DNA from: Saprospiraceae bacterium
GTDB lineage: Bacteria > Bacteroidota > Bacteroidia > Chitinophagales > Saprospiraceae
Length of the DNA stretch: 64,000 nucleotides
NCBI GenBank assembly: GCA_016710585.1
Contig: JADJVN010000022.1
Coordinates: 15,454 to 79,453 of the forward strand
Reading direction: 5' to 3'
Part shown: positions 1 through 9,696 of the stretch, piece after piece
How positions within the stretch are numbered: the first letter of the stretch is position 1
Layout: each line of letters begins with the position of its first letter
Notes under the pieces: model-generated
What the model saw: the letters and a program-made list of their open reading frames with translations, nothing else
Databases searched by the model: none
What the model was told of the DNA's origin: nothing
Translations under genes and position numbers: made by a program

Positions 1-717
1 GTTTTTAACATAGACATAGTCTGCATTCTGCAAAGCTGTTTCATGATTATTGATTATTGTTGCACCTTGAGTATACATGGGATCGAGATCATATCCTTCT
101 GGATGTGCAATGATAAAATCAGCTTCTCCCCATTGCGTTACCCATTGTGAAAAACTATTCGCCACACATTGTGGCAATGGCTTTATATGTGGTGCCCAAC
201 TCAATACTATTCTTGGTTTTCGCTTCTCCAAAAATGTTTCTTTTATTGTAGCAATATCTGTCAAACTTTGCAATGGATGCAATGTTGCACTTTCTAGACT
301 TACCACAGGAATTCCTGAATATTTGATTAATTGATTGATATACTTTTCAGAGTAATCTTCGCTGCGATCTTTAAGGCTTGGGAAAGTTCTTATACATAAT
401 ATATCAAAATAATTTCCAAGTATCGGTGCAGCATCTTTAATGTGCTCGACTGTTAAGCCATTCATCATCGCATCGTCATCGAATTCTAAATTCCACCCTT
501 CACTTCCTACATTAAACACAATGCATTCCATGCCTAGATTTTGTGCAGCGATTTGTGTGCTTAATCTAGTACGCATACTTGGATTGAAAAACAAAAGACC
601 AATTCGTTTATTCACTCCCAAAGTTTTATCCTTAAATGGATTTGCTTTGTAGTCAAGAGCTTTTGAGACTAATGCATTAATATTAGGCGCATCTTGTGCA
701 GAGATAAATTGTTTCAT
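1..717 (-). CDS. argF': N-succinylornithine carbamoyltransferase (3' end outside window)
   Basis: Transfers the carbamoyl group of carbamoyl phosphate to N-acylated ornithine in the Bacteroidota arginine pathway. The 239 visible codons start at ATG 715-717 and run off the left edge. Residues 44-55 (FNPSMRTRLSTQ) contain the carbamoyl-phosphate motif S-x-R-T-R. HPLQS and the later ITHPEGYDLDP-like segment (here IAHPEGYDLDP) match the Bacteroides fragilis enzyme. Residue 90, which separates acetyl- from succinyl-ornithine enzymes in the published structures (Pro90 in B. fragilis, Glu92 in Xanthomonas), is Val here. Val at this site gives succinylornithine activity in published mutants, so I infer the succinyl type. 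It starts one base after the argD stop, so the two are almost certainly cotranscribed. Confidence 0.93.
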   Translation of the reverse strand, partial: MKQFISAQDAPNINALVSKALDYKANPFKDKTLGVNKRIGLLFFNPSMRTRLSTQIAAQNLGMECIVFNVGSEGWNLEFDDDAMMNGLTVEHIKDAAPILGNYFDILCIRTFPSLKDRSEDYSEKYINQLIKYSGIPVVSLESATLHPLQSLTDIATIKETFLEKRKPRIVLSWAPHIKPLPQCVANSFSQWVTQWGEADFIIAHPEGYDLDPMYTQGATIINNHETALQNADYVYVKN

Positions 718-718
718 A

Positions 719-1849
719 CTATGAATTTAGTTCTTGTTTTAATATTGAAATAAAATAATCGATTTCTTTTTTTGTAATAGTTAGTGCTGGAAGCAAACGG
801 ATGACATTGGGTTTTGCCTCTCCAACAAAGATATGATATTTATCAAGTAAGATATTCTTGAGTTGAGGCACTTCATCAGTGTCAAATCCTATCATCAATC
901 CTTTTCCTCTTACACTTTTTAGTTGAGGAAACTGCTTTAATTCTTGCATGAAATAATTGCCCATCAAATTCGCATTTGCGATCAAATTTTCCTTTGTCAT
1001 TACGTCAATTACAGTGATTGCTGCTACACATGCCAAATGATTTCCACCAAACGTTGTACCTAACATTCCAAGTTTCGCATGTATCGAAGGAGAAATTAAA
1101 ATAGCGCCAATGGGAAATCCATTTCCAATTCCCTTTGCCATTGTGTAGATATCTGCATCAACTTCTGCATAATCATGTGAAAAATATTTTCCTGATCTTC
1201 CACATCCACATTGCACACTATCTGCGATATAAATTGCATTGTATGCAGTACACAGTTCTCTTATCGTCTTCAAAAATAAAGGCGAAGCTTCGCGAATTCC
1301 TCCAACACCTTGTATCCCTTCTACAATAACAGATGAAACTTCTTTACCATATTGTAAAAAATATTCTTTTAGTGCTTCCACATTATTGAAAGGTAAAAAA
1401 ACAATATTCTCTGTTTCATTTACTGGTGCAACGATACTAGGATTGTCTGTAGCTGCCACTGCAAGAGAAGTTCGTCCATGAAATGCATTGGTAAAGGCAA
1501 TTACTTTTTTTCTTGCATTGTAAAACGAAGCTAATTTCATAGCATTTTCATTTGCTTCAGCACCAGAGTTGCAGAGAAACAATTGGTAATCTTTCTTGCC
1601 AGAAATTGCACAAATCTTATCGGCTAATTCATTCTGCAATGGAATTTTGATCGAGTTGGAATAAAAACCAATTTTATCCAATTGTGAAGTTAAATTTGAT
1701 ACATATTCAGGATGAGTATGTCCGATGGATATAACTGCATGTCCTCCGTAAAGATCAAGATATTCTTGTCCATTTTTATCATAAACTTGCATTCCCTTTG
1801 CAGAGACGATCTCAATATCTTTTATACTATATACTGGAAATAAACTCAT
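719..1849 (-). CDS. argD: Acetyl/succinylornithine aminotransferase
   Basis: PLP-dependent class III aminotransferase that converts N-acylglutamate semialdehyde to N-acylornithine. The 376-residue length is normal for ArgD. Visible signatures are NSGAEANENAMK near 94-105, FHGRT near 123-127, the PLP-ring aspartate in IADSVQCGCGRSG (D210), and the Schiff-base lysine in MAKGIGNGFPIG (K239). The ADSVQ variant in place of the more common DEVQ is, as I recall, typical of Bacteroidota ArgD. It lies 8 bp downstream of argC and 1 bp upstream of argF'. Given the SOTCase-like transcarbamylase next door, the physiological substrate is probably the succinylated intermediate, which is an inference. Confidence 0.93.
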   Translation of the reverse strand: MSLFPVYSIKDIEIVSAKGMQVYDKNGQEYLDLYGGHAVISIGHTHPEYVSNLTSQLDKIGFYSNSIKIPLQNELADKICAISGKKDYQLFLCNSGAEANENAMKLASFYNARKKVIAFTNAFHGRTSLAVAATDNPSIVAPVNETENIVFLPFNNVEALKEYFLQYGKEVSSVIVEGIQGVGGIREASPLFLKTIRELCTAYNAIYIADSVQCGCGRSGKYFSHDYAEVDADIYTMAKGIGNGFPIGAILISPSIHAKLGMLGTTFGGNHLACVAAITVIDVMTKENLIANANLMGNYFMQELKQFPQLKSVRGKGLMIGFDTDEVPQLKNILLDKYHIFVGEAKPNVIRLLPALTITKKEIDYFISILKQELNS

Positions 1850-1857
1850 GGATTTAT

Positions 1858-2844
1858 TTAAAAATAATTTGATTTGATTTGTAAGCCTGTGATTTCTGGA
1901 TAACCAAACATTAGATTCATATTTTGTATTGCTTGACCTGAAGCGCCTTTGATAAGATTATCTATTGCAGCATGTATGACCAACTGATCTTCTTGCTTCT
2001 CCAAATTAATAATGCAATAATTGGTATTGACCACTTGTTTTAAATGAATAGGCTCTGTCGAAATATGAACAAATGGATGATCCTTATAATACGCTTTAAA
2101 AAGTTCTATATTCTCTGCCAAACTCAATGTTGATTCCACTTGACTGCTTGTAAAAATGCCTCGAGTAAAGTCTCCTCTCCAAGGTATAAAATAAAATCCA
2201 TCTACATTTCCTTGAAGCTTTTCTAAGGATTGGATCACCTCTGCATTGTGTTGATGAGTAAGTGTTTTGTAGGCTTGAATATTATTATTCCTCCATGAAA
2301 AATGGGAGCTATCTGTCAAGCTATTTCCTGCACCTGTTGATCCTGTAATTCCTGTAATATGCACCGTGGTCAATAATTTACTCGCCGCTAAAGGCAATAA
2401 TGAAAGACTGATACAAGTAGCAAAACATCCAGGATTGGCTATATCATGTGCCTGTTTTATTTCTTCACGATTAAGTTCTGGAAGACCATAAATAAATTTT
2501 CTCACACCAAGATTTGAACTTGAATTCAATCGAAATTCATTGGACAGGTCAATGATTTTTACCTTTTCCGGAATTGCATTTTCCTCTATAAATTTAGTAG
2601 CTTCTCCATGAGGAACACAAAGAAACAGTAAATCACAATCGGATTGTAATTTATCAGTAAATTTCAATTGTGTATAAAATAAATCTGGATGAATTGTTCC
2701 TACTTCTTGACCTTTGTTTTTTCTAGAAAAAAGGCAATGAATTTCTACATGTGGATGAGTCAGTAATAATCTCAACAATTCACCACCAGTGTATCCTGAT
2801 GCGCCTATAATCCCAACTTTGATTTTTGCAAAATTAGAATTCAT
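1858..2844 (-). CDS. argC: N-acyl-gamma-glutamyl-phosphate reductase
   Basis: NADPH-dependent reductase of the arginine pathway, 328 residues. The N-terminus carries the Rossmann motif GIIGASGYTGGELLRLL (residues 11-27). The catalytic cysteine is C140 in ANPGCFATC. HPH in LLTHPHVE and the GTIHPDL segment are also typical of the family. The start codon overlaps the argG stop by one base, which indicates translational coupling. Intact reading frame. Confidence 0.95.
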   Translation of the reverse strand: MNSNFAKIKVGIIGASGYTGGELLRLLLTHPHVEIHCLFSRKNKGQEVGTIHPDLFYTQLKFTDKLQSDCDLLFLCVPHGEATKFIEENAIPEKVKIIDLSNEFRLNSSSNLGVRKFIYGLPELNREEIKQAHDIANPGCFATCISLSLLPLAASKLLTTVHITGITGSTGAGNSLTDSSHFSWRNNNIQAYKTLTHQHNAEVIQSLEKLQGNVDGFYFIPWRGDFTRGIFTSSQVESTLSLAENIELFKAYYKDHPFVHISTEPIHLKQVVNTNYCIINLEKQEDQLVIHAAIDNLIKGASGQAIQNMNLMFGYPEITGLQIKSNYF

Positions 2845-4040
2845 TATACCTTTAGATAAGTTTGATAGATAATAGAATTCTGGTTGCCGAAAATTTTAGT
2901 AAAGCCTTTGACATCTTCTCCTGTCCAAGTATTGTTCATTTCGCCATAAGATCCAAATTTTGAACTCATCAAGTCATACTCAGACTCTATACCATTGATC
3001 TCAAATCGATATGGGTGCAATGTCACGAAAACTTTGCCAGTAATAAATTTCTGGCTATTGCATAAAAATGCTTCAATATCCCGCATGACTGGATCCAATA
3101 TTTGCCCTTCATGCAACCAGTTGCCATAAAAATTTGCCAATTGATCCTTCCATTGTAGTTGCCATTTGCTTAAGATGTGCTTTTCTAATGCGTGATGCGC
3201 TTTAATAATCAATATCGGTGCTGCAGCTTCAAAACCTACACGACCTTTGATCCCTATTATTGTATCACCTACATGTATATCGCGTCCGATACCAAAGGGT
3301 CCAGCAATAACTTGTAAGAATTTTATCTTGGTGACTTGGTCTCTACAAATTTCATTATTGACACCGATTAGCTCTCCTTTTTCAAAATGCAAAATCAAGT
3401 CTTCGCTCTTTGTCTTGGTGACTTGAGTTGGCCATGCATGTTCAGGAAGTTTTCCATTGGATTTTAATGTCTCAATGCCACCAACACTGGTTCCCCAAAG
3501 TCCCTTATTAATTGAATAGGCCGCCTTTTCAAAATTCATCTGAACGCCATTTGCCTTAAGGTATTCTATTTCCTCATTGCGCGAAAGTTTTAAGTCCCGA
3601 ATTGGAGTAATGACCTTGGCTTCAGGAATTAAAATATTGAAAATTAAATCGAAACGCACTTGATCATTACCAGCTCCTGTGCTTCCATGAGATATATATT
3701 TTGCTCCTATACTTTTAGCATATTTTGCGATTTGGATAGCTTGAATTAAGCGCTCTGCACTGACAGAAAGCGGGTAGGAATTATTCTTAAGTACATTCCC
3801 ATAGATCAGATACTTAATTATCCTATCATAATAATCCTTCTCAGCGTTAATATTCATGTGTGAGACTGCTCCAATCGCAAGTGCATGATTCTCGATATGT
3901 TGCAGTTCTTCGCTAGAAAACCCTCCAGTATTCACTGTAACTGTATGAACTTCAAAATCTCTATCTTTGCTTAGATATTTTGCGCAATAAGTGGTATCTA
4001 AACCTCCACTGAAACCCAATACAAGTTTTTCTTTCATCAT
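2844..4040 (-). CDS. argG: Argininosuccinate synthase
   Basis: Ligates citrulline and aspartate using ATP. The 398-residue protein has the PP-loop SGGLDTTYC near residues 11-19 and the family motif STGAGNDQVRFD near 120-131. It is the second gene of the minus-strand arginine operon, 31 bp after the GNAT gene. Bacteroidota carry argG upstream of argC in this order. Two adjacent Met codons occur at the start, and either could initiate. Confidence 0.95.
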   Translation of the reverse strand: MMKEKLVLGFSGGLDTTYCAKYLSKDRDFEVHTVTVNTGGFSSEELQHIENHALAIGAVSHMNINAEKDYYDRIIKYLIYGNVLKNNSYPLSVSAERLIQAIQIAKYAKSIGAKYISHGSTGAGNDQVRFDLIFNILIPEAKVITPIRDLKLSRNEEIEYLKANGVQMNFEKAAYSINKGLWGTSVGGIETLKSNGKLPEHAWPTQVTKTKSEDLILHFEKGELIGVNNEICRDQVTKIKFLQVIAGPFGIGRDIHVGDTIIGIKGRVGFEAAAPILIIKAHHALEKHILSKWQLQWKDQLANFYGNWLHEGQILDPVMRDIEAFLCNSQKFITGKVFVTLHPYRFEINGIESEYDLMSSKFGSYGEMNNTWTGEDVKGFTKIFGNQNSIIYQTYLKV

Positions 4041-4071
4041 GAATGAATAAGAATTAAAATGGAAATTTGTT

Positions 4072-4827
4072 TTATAAATTAAACAAGTAGGTAAAGAATG
4101 ATTTTTTTGGATTCCCTTCTTTATCTGACTTTACGAATGGCGCTAGAAATTTGCCCCTTTTAGACTGAAGTAATCTATCATAGACAGAAGCCTTTTCTTC
4201 AAAATGCTTTTTCGTCTCTTCTGGCTCATAATGATCTTGGGGATCATATAGCATTGCTGTACACAAGCAATTCTTTCTCTCTTTACTCATCAGAATATCA
4301 AAGTTAACACAACTCTTACAACCTTCCCAAAACTTATCATCTTGCGTCAATTCTGAATAAGTGACTGGCTCATATCCTAGGTCTGAATTAATTTTCATTA
4401 CAGCAAGCCCTGTAGTAAGTCCAAATATCTTTGCTTCTGGATATATGCTTCGAGACAACTCAAATATTTTTTGTTTGATTTGTTTGGCTACTCCACTCTT
4501 CCGAAAATTTGGAGCAACAATAAGACCAGAGTTGGCTACATACTGTCCATGACTCCATGTCTCAATATAACAAAACCCTACCCATTCACCATCAGATGTA
4601 AAGGCGATTACAGCCTTTCCTTCAACCATTTTTTGCGACAAATAGTCAATCGATCTCTTAGCTATTCCTGTTCCTCGTGCCTTGGCGGAGGATTCCATTT
4701 CGTCTGCAATAAGTTGTGAGAATCCGGTGTCTGCAATAGTGGCGATTCGAACTTGGATAGGTGAATTATTCAATTTGCTATAAATGCTTGTTTTAAATTT
4801 TAAATAATATGTCCAATAACATTTCAA
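4072..4827 (-). CDS. GNAT acetyltransferase of the arginine operon (candidate N-acylglutamate synthase)
   Basis: A GNAT-fold protein of the type found as the first gene of Bacteroidota arginine operons. It contains the GNAT core with NSGLIVAPNFRKSGVA (acetyl-CoA pyrophosphate-binding loop, near residues 99-114) and conserved segments AKARGTGIAKRS, CYIETWSHGQYVANSG and GLAVMKINSDLGY. A Cys-rich segment follows (GCKSCVNFD, KERKNCLCTAMLYDP). Its position suggests it makes the acylated glutamate that feeds ArgB/C/D, but this is inference. Homologues begin near IQVRIAT, so the first ~23 residues after ATG 4827 may be untranslated, and TTG at 4773 is an alternative start. Confidence 0.8.
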   Translation of the reverse strand: MKCYWTYYLKFKTSIYSKLNNSPIQVRIATIADTGFSQLIADEMESSAKARGTGIAKRSIDYLSQKMVEGKAVIAFTSDGEWVGFCYIETWSHGQYVANSGLIVAPNFRKSGVAKQIKQKIFELSRSIYPEAKIFGLTTGLAVMKINSDLGYEPVTYSELTQDDKFWEGCKSCVNFDILMSKERKNCLCTAMLYDPQDHYEPEETKKHFEEKASVYDRLLQSKRGKFLAPFVKSDKEGNPKKSFFTYLFNL

Positions 4828-4978
4828 GTCAAAAATTAATTCAATTTTCCTTAACTTTTTTAAGAATTCAAAAAATTGTTCAAATTAGCCTGAAATTGAG
4901 CCTAAACTAATGATATTTTTCACCTTTGTTATTATTCATAACTATATTGCTACTTCTAACAGTTAAATCAATCTGAAA

Positions 4979-6040
4979 ATGGGTTTGATTATTTCGGGTA
5001 CAGGAAGTTATATTCCAGAGATTGTGGTGAGCAATCAGGATTTTGGGAATCATCAATTCCTCAATGAAGATGGAAGTCCCTTTCAATCAAGCAATGTTGA
5101 AATCGCTCAAAAATTTGAGGAGATTACAGGCATTAAGGAAAGAAGATATGTGAGTTCGAATCTTAGGACTTCAGACATCGCATTTCTTGCAGCTGAAAAA
5201 GCAATCTCTCATGCTAATATTGATAGAGAAGAAATTGACTATATCATTTTTGCGCATAATTTTGGCGACATCACTGAAGGTTCTGTTCAAAGTGAGATGC
5301 TGCCTAGCCTTGCCTCTCGATTAAAACATGCCTTGCGAATCAAAAACCCAAAATGTGTCGCTTATGATCTGCTATTTGGATGCCCTGGCTGGATAGAGGG
5401 AATGATACACGCCACAGCATTTATTAAAGCAGGTTTAGCCAAAAGATGTCTGGTCATAGGTGCAGAAACATTATCTCGAACAGTCGATAAAAGTGATCGT
5501 GATAGTATGATTTATTCAGATGGTGCAGGAGCCACAATTATTGAATATCAAGCGGATGCTACTAATGGTTTTATATCTCATGAATCAGCTACTTATTCTT
5601 ATGATGAAGCCTATTTCCTCTACAATGGAGAATCCTATGACAAGAGTAGATCAGATCATAAAAAGTATTTAAAAATGCATGGTAGAAAAATATATGAATT
5701 TGCCCTGAAATATGTGCCTCAAGCCATGCTAAATTGTATAGTTAAAGCGAATATAGATGTCTCTAAAATAAAAAAAATATTGATCCATCAGGCCAATGAA
5801 AAAATGGATGAAGCAATTATCAACAGATTTTATAAATTATGCAACTTTCCTGCTCCAAAAGATGTTATGCCAATGAGTATCCACAAATTGGGAAATTCTA
5901 GCGTGGCTACGATACCGACACTTTTTGATTTGTTAATTCATAGAAAAATTGAAAATCACCTATTGGGTGAAGGTGATATTCTTCTTTTTGCTTCTGTTGG
6001 AGCAGGTATGAATATCAATGCATTTTTATATGAATTTTGA
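4979..6040 (+). CDS. FabH-like 3-oxoacyl-ACP synthase III
   Basis: A thiolase-fold condensing enzyme of 353 residues, slightly longer than housekeeping FabH (~320). The catalytic triad is visible: Cys135 in FGCPGWIEG, His270 in LIHQANEKM, and Asn306 in KLGNSSVATIPT. It is divergent from the arginine operon and stands alone, without other fab genes. It could be a priming ketosynthase of fatty acid synthesis or a KAS III for a specialised lipid; the sequence alone does not decide. A sensor kinase gene follows after 27 bp. Confidence 0.85.
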   Translation: MGLIISGTGSYIPEIVVSNQDFGNHQFLNEDGSPFQSSNVEIAQKFEEITGIKERRYVSSNLRTSDIAFLAAEKAISHANIDREEIDYIIFAHNFGDITEGSVQSEMLPSLASRLKHALRIKNPKCVAYDLLFGCPGWIEGMIHATAFIKAGLAKRCLVIGAETLSRTVDKSDRDSMIYSDGAGATIIEYQADATNGFISHESATYSYDEAYFLYNGESYDKSRSDHKKYLKMHGRKIYEFALKYVPQAMLNCIVKANIDVSKIKKILIHQANEKMDEAIINRFYKLCNFPAPKDVMPMSIHKLGNSSVATIPTLFDLLIHRKIENHLLGEGDILLFASVGAGMNINAFLYEF

Positions 6041-6067
6041 GAAATTTGATTATTTAAATGAAAGAGA

Positions 6068-7769
6068 ATGACGGATCAGCTAAAAGAACTGCGTCAAATT
6101 TTAATCGAAACTAAAGTCAAAAAGACCATATTAATATTTATGATATGGTGCTTTGTAGCTATAACCATTTCAAATTACTCTCCTGATTATTCAGCTGCTT
6201 TTATAATCAATTTACTATCTTTATGCTCAGTTATCATCTACTATTTTTTTACACAAGAAACAGAATCCCCAAATTTGTCTCAAATAATTTTTTTCTTTTC
6301 TCATCATTTCAAATTCAATTTTCGTATTTTATCTACAACCTGAATTTGCTTCAACGCAATACTTTTGGCTAGTAGCCTGCCTATTTACAGAATTTATATT
6401 TGCAGATATAAAGCATGTATTATATTGGACAATTATTATCTCTGTATTTGCAATCTTTACTTATTTACAAAATCTTTTCGATTTACATTTTTTCATCAAT
6501 GAATATCAACTAAGCCTATTTTCGCTTATTGAAATACTTTTTTTCTATTTATTTTTTTTCATTGGTTTTTATTTTCTAAATCTCATCAATCACCTTGTAG
6601 TTATTGAGTTGGCAAAAAAGAATCAAATGCTTGAAAAAGCTCAATCCGACTTAGTAAGCGCTCAAAAATACAAGGATGATTTTTTTACTAAAGTGAGTCA
6701 TGAATTGCGAACACCTTTGATAACCATTAAGGGAATATCAAATCTTTTACTTAAAAACCAAAGCACAGAAGAACTACCCATGTATTACAAATCATTAAGT
6801 TTATCTTCAAATTATTTGCTTGAAATTGTCAATGACATCTTAGATATTTCACAAATTGAAGAAAACAAATTTGAACTTGAGAATAAAGCTTTTAATCTTC
6901 CTGAAGCTTTGATGGAAATTATTACAGTACTTGAAAATCTAGCAGTTGAGAAAAATTTACATTACGAATATGACATAAAAAATTTGCCTAACATGATTGT
7001 GGCGGATAAAAAAAGATTATCTCAAATATTATATAATTTACTGCACAATGCGATCAAATATACCAACTCTGGGTTTGTAAAAATAACTGCGAAATTGCAT
7101 GTTTCCCAAATAATAATTAAGGTATCTGATTCAGGGATAGGCATTCAAGAACAGTTTATTGAAAAATTATATCAAAATTTCACCCAAGAAGGGAGAGAAT
7201 CAAATCCTAATCTACGTGGGTCGGGCTTAGGACTTAGTATTGCATATAAACTAGCCACTTTAATGGGTGGCACGATTAGCTGTGAGAGCAAAATTAATGA
7301 AGGATCCACTTTTACTTTTACAATGCCTTACTTGCCTCCTGACTTTAAAGAAATGACATCTAATGGGCAGAAACAGAATATAAAAAACGAAATTCAATTA
7401 AACTTCCTTATTGCTGATGACAATAAATTAAATTTAATGGTGATTCAAAAGATTTTATATAGTGAATTTCCCAAATCTAATTTTCACACTGCAACTGATG
7501 GATATGAAGTACTAAGTCAATTAAAAAAAGTACCAAATATTCAAATCATTCTTTTAGATCTTCAAATGCCAAATCTCGATGGTTATGAAACTGCGACTAA
7601 AATAAGGGAAACGAATGATTCCGTAGTCATTTTTGCAATGTCAGCAAGCATGAATGAATCTATTAAACGAGATTGTATTTCACGAGGCGTAAATGAAGTC
7701 ATGATTAAACCTTTTGAAATGGATACCATAAAAGAAATGATATTAAAATATTTTCCTGAAGGAAAATAA
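6068..7769 (+). CDS. Hybrid sensor histidine kinase/response regulator, frameshifted
   Basis: Membrane-bound hybrid kinase. The N-terminal part (6068 to about 6290) encodes hydrophobic segments in one frame. From a run of seven T at 6288-6294 the hydrophobic region continues in the next frame without a stop into the kinase. Counting from TTG 6609, the H-box is SHELRTPL (His31), the N-box is LLHNAIKYT, and the G-boxes are VSDSGIGI and GSGLGLS. A C-terminal receiver follows with ADDNKLN, phospho-acceptor Asp317 in LLDLQMPNLDG, and Lys367. Six T instead of seven would give one protein of about 566 residues with several transmembrane helices and no recognisable PAS or sensor domain. The break is probably a read error; phase variation is possible. 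Confidence 0.82.
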
Positions 7770-8133
7770 AAACACCAAATCTACTAATTTATTTAAATAA
7801 TATTTCTGTAAGAATTTATTCATCGTAGTCCAGTACATTCCATACATATTTGTACCCTAAGTATCCATTTTACACAATTTTTAATAAAATTCATAAAATA
7901 ATTACAAATTATGGTAACGTTTTGACTGATCAAAACATAATTTATTATTCACTAAGAGAGCACCCGAATTTTTCACAGTACTCCAATAAACCATCGAGTT
8001 ATTGTGAAATATTGGAACCCAACAGAATTTCATTAAGAATATTCATAAGAATCCATGAATGTTCGAAATACGATCCCGAGTGATTAACTCGGGATTGTTT
8101 TTATAAAAAAAAATGTATTAATCCAAGGAAATT
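7770..8133. other. Intergenic region, AT-rich, no convincing gene
   Basis: About 360 bases lie between the hybrid kinase and the YwaF-like gene. A 77-codon plus-strand ORF (7850-8083) has no recognisable features, and its stop lies inside the terminator stem, so I do not call it. The only clear element is the terminator at 8073. A short RNA ending at that terminator is possible but unproven. Confidence 0.5.
8073..8104 (+). terminator. Rho-independent terminator
   Basis: A perfect 8-bp stem (ATCCCGAG / CTCGGGAT) with a 7-base loop is followed by TGTTTTTAT. It lies 304 bases beyond the kinase stop and could end that transcript or a small RNA. Confidence 0.75.
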
Positions 8134-8878
8134 TCAATTAACTTTATTGACTTTACGCCTTTCCTCCATAATAAACATTGGGATATAATAAATGCAAAAT
8201 AAAATCAACATAACAAATTGTCCATTTAAAAGATACCAAGGCCAGTCTCCTAAGTAATCCAATAATGTAGCGGCATCTGGTTTTTTCAAAGAATAAAAAT
8301 AATTTCCCCCACTATAATAATTTACTACTATTGACAAGGCTAAAAATACATTGGCAAATAAAACCGCATAAATAATATGCTGTTTTTCTACTTTCCAATC
8401 CAATCGAGCCAAAGCAAATAACACTATTATTACTAATCCAGCGTGAACAGTCCAAAAACGGAAATACACAAAATGAGGGAATCCCTCCTTCAAATCAGGA
8501 GTAAGCAGTGCTTGAAATGTTCCCACTAATATCCAAAAATATAAGACCCCATTTAACCACTTCTTTTTCAAATAAATGGCTAAAGGCAATATAAAAGTCA
8601 ATAGATTGCATAAATGGAAAGGTAGGTCCTTTTGAATATTCAAAACTCCCGAGAAACACCTTTACCAAAATATGAAATATCACTAGAGACATTAGAAATA
8701 TCGAAAATACAAAAGCTGATTTTGTTCTCCGTTCCATGGTCCAAGTTTTTGATCTATTTATCCAAATCCAGCCCATCAGAACAAAAAACAACAAAGGCAG
8801 TAAATGGGCAATGGAATAGACCCTAAAGCTATTATCCTCTCCAAAAAATGAATCTAAAGTGACTAAATCTAAAAACAT
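8134..8878 (-). CDS. YwaF-family integral membrane protein, frameshifted
   Basis: Predicted polytopic membrane protein resembling the YwaF/TIGR02206 family, of unknown biochemical function. It is split in two overlapping frames: 8878 to about 8634 (starts MFLDLVTL) and about 8630 to 8134 (continues DLPFHLCNLLTF). The family's conserved L-P-x-H-L-C-N segment sits just after the break. Removing one A from the AAAA run (plus-strand TTTT 8630-8633) gives ...FEYSKDLPFHLCN... and restores a ~247-residue protein of about seven hydrophobic helices. No operon partners on this strand. Confidence 0.75.
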
Positions 8879-8975
8879 GATGTAAATCTAAGTGTTTTGA
8901 AAAATTAAACATAATTTAACTTTATGCTATTAAGCTTGTTCCTATTATTCCGTTCTAAACTATAAATAAAAAAGC

Positions 8976-9617
8976 ATGAAAAGCATTAATTTAATCTTTA
9001 TATTGTTGGTGTCATTAGCAGCTTCAGCCAAACCCGATCCAGCTGCAAAGAAAATTCTTGCAAAATCAGAATCCATTTATAAATCATATAAATCACTTGA
9101 AGTAGAATTTCAAATAGAAAACAAAGCCGCTGAATCAAAGTCGACCTACGAAAAAGGTCTGTTTCAATCAAAAGGAAATGCTTTTAAAATCATCAGTGAT
9201 AAACAAGAAATATTTAATGATGGGTCTACTCAGTGGACATTTCTGAAATCTCAAAAAGAAATTCAAATAAACAATTCAAGTCAAGATAAGGGCCTATTCA
9301 ATCCATTGAGTTTACTGGACATGTATAAATCCTCAGAGTATGATTATCGTCTAGATGAAGACCTAAATGAAAAAGGAATTTCTTACCATCAGGTCGATTT
9401 CAAACCAATGGATCGAAATCAGGATATTTTTAAAATTAAAATTGCATTCGATAAGAAAAAATCCACTATTCACAAGGTGTTTATTTACCACAAAAACGGA
9501 GATAAAGTTACCCTGCATTTCAAAAAGAGCTTGTCTAATAAAAACTTTGCTGCTGATAATTTTACATTAAACACCAAACTATATCCCAATATTCATATTG
9601 AAGATTTACGAGAATAA
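8976..9617 (+). CDS. LolA-like outer-membrane lipoprotein carrier
   Basis: A 213-residue periplasmic protein with a short signal peptide (MKSINLIFILLVSLAASA, cleavage near residue 18). The rest fits the LolA/LolB-like half-barrel: a repeated pattern of amphipathic strands, SKGNAFKI, NDGSTQWTF (the common D-G-x-x-x-W segment near residues 80-88) and a C-terminal NIHIEDLR. In Bacteroidota such proteins are thought to shuttle lipoproteins to the outer membrane. Function is inferred from family resemblance, and identity is low as usual for LolA. Confidence 0.75.
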   Translation: MKSINLIFILLVSLAASAKPDPAAKKILAKSESIYKSYKSLEVEFQIENKAAESKSTYEKGLFQSKGNAFKIISDKQEIFNDGSTQWTFLKSQKEIQINNSSQDKGLFNPLSLLDMYKSSEYDYRLDEDLNEKGISYHQVDFKPMDRNQDIFKIKIAFDKKKSTIHKVFIYHKNGDKVTLHFKKSLSNKNFAADNFTLNTKLYPNIHIEDLRE

Positions 9618-9681
9618 ATCTTTAGGCGGTTTCCTTTTTGTAATTTATCAGATTTTTAGTAAAAAAATCTGAGTTTAAGCT

Positions 9682-9689
9682 TAATTTTG
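9682..9689 (+). promoter_or_regulatory. Candidate -7 element (TAATTTTG) for the GH3 gene
   Basis: TAATTTTG matches the Bacteroidota TAnnTTTG -7 consensus and lies 7 bases before the ATG at 9697. No good -33 TTG is seen at the usual distance. A transcript from here would have a leader of only a few bases. Confidence 0.35.
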
Positions 9690-9696
9690 TGTACTC

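Noticed and set aside
77..652. Two plus-strand ORFs at the left edge
   Set aside because: They are antisense to the clearly conserved argF' gene.
7850..8083. 77-codon plus-strand ORF
   Set aside because: No signal, domain or family pattern, and its stop codon sits inside a terminator stem; probably chance in AT-rich DNA.
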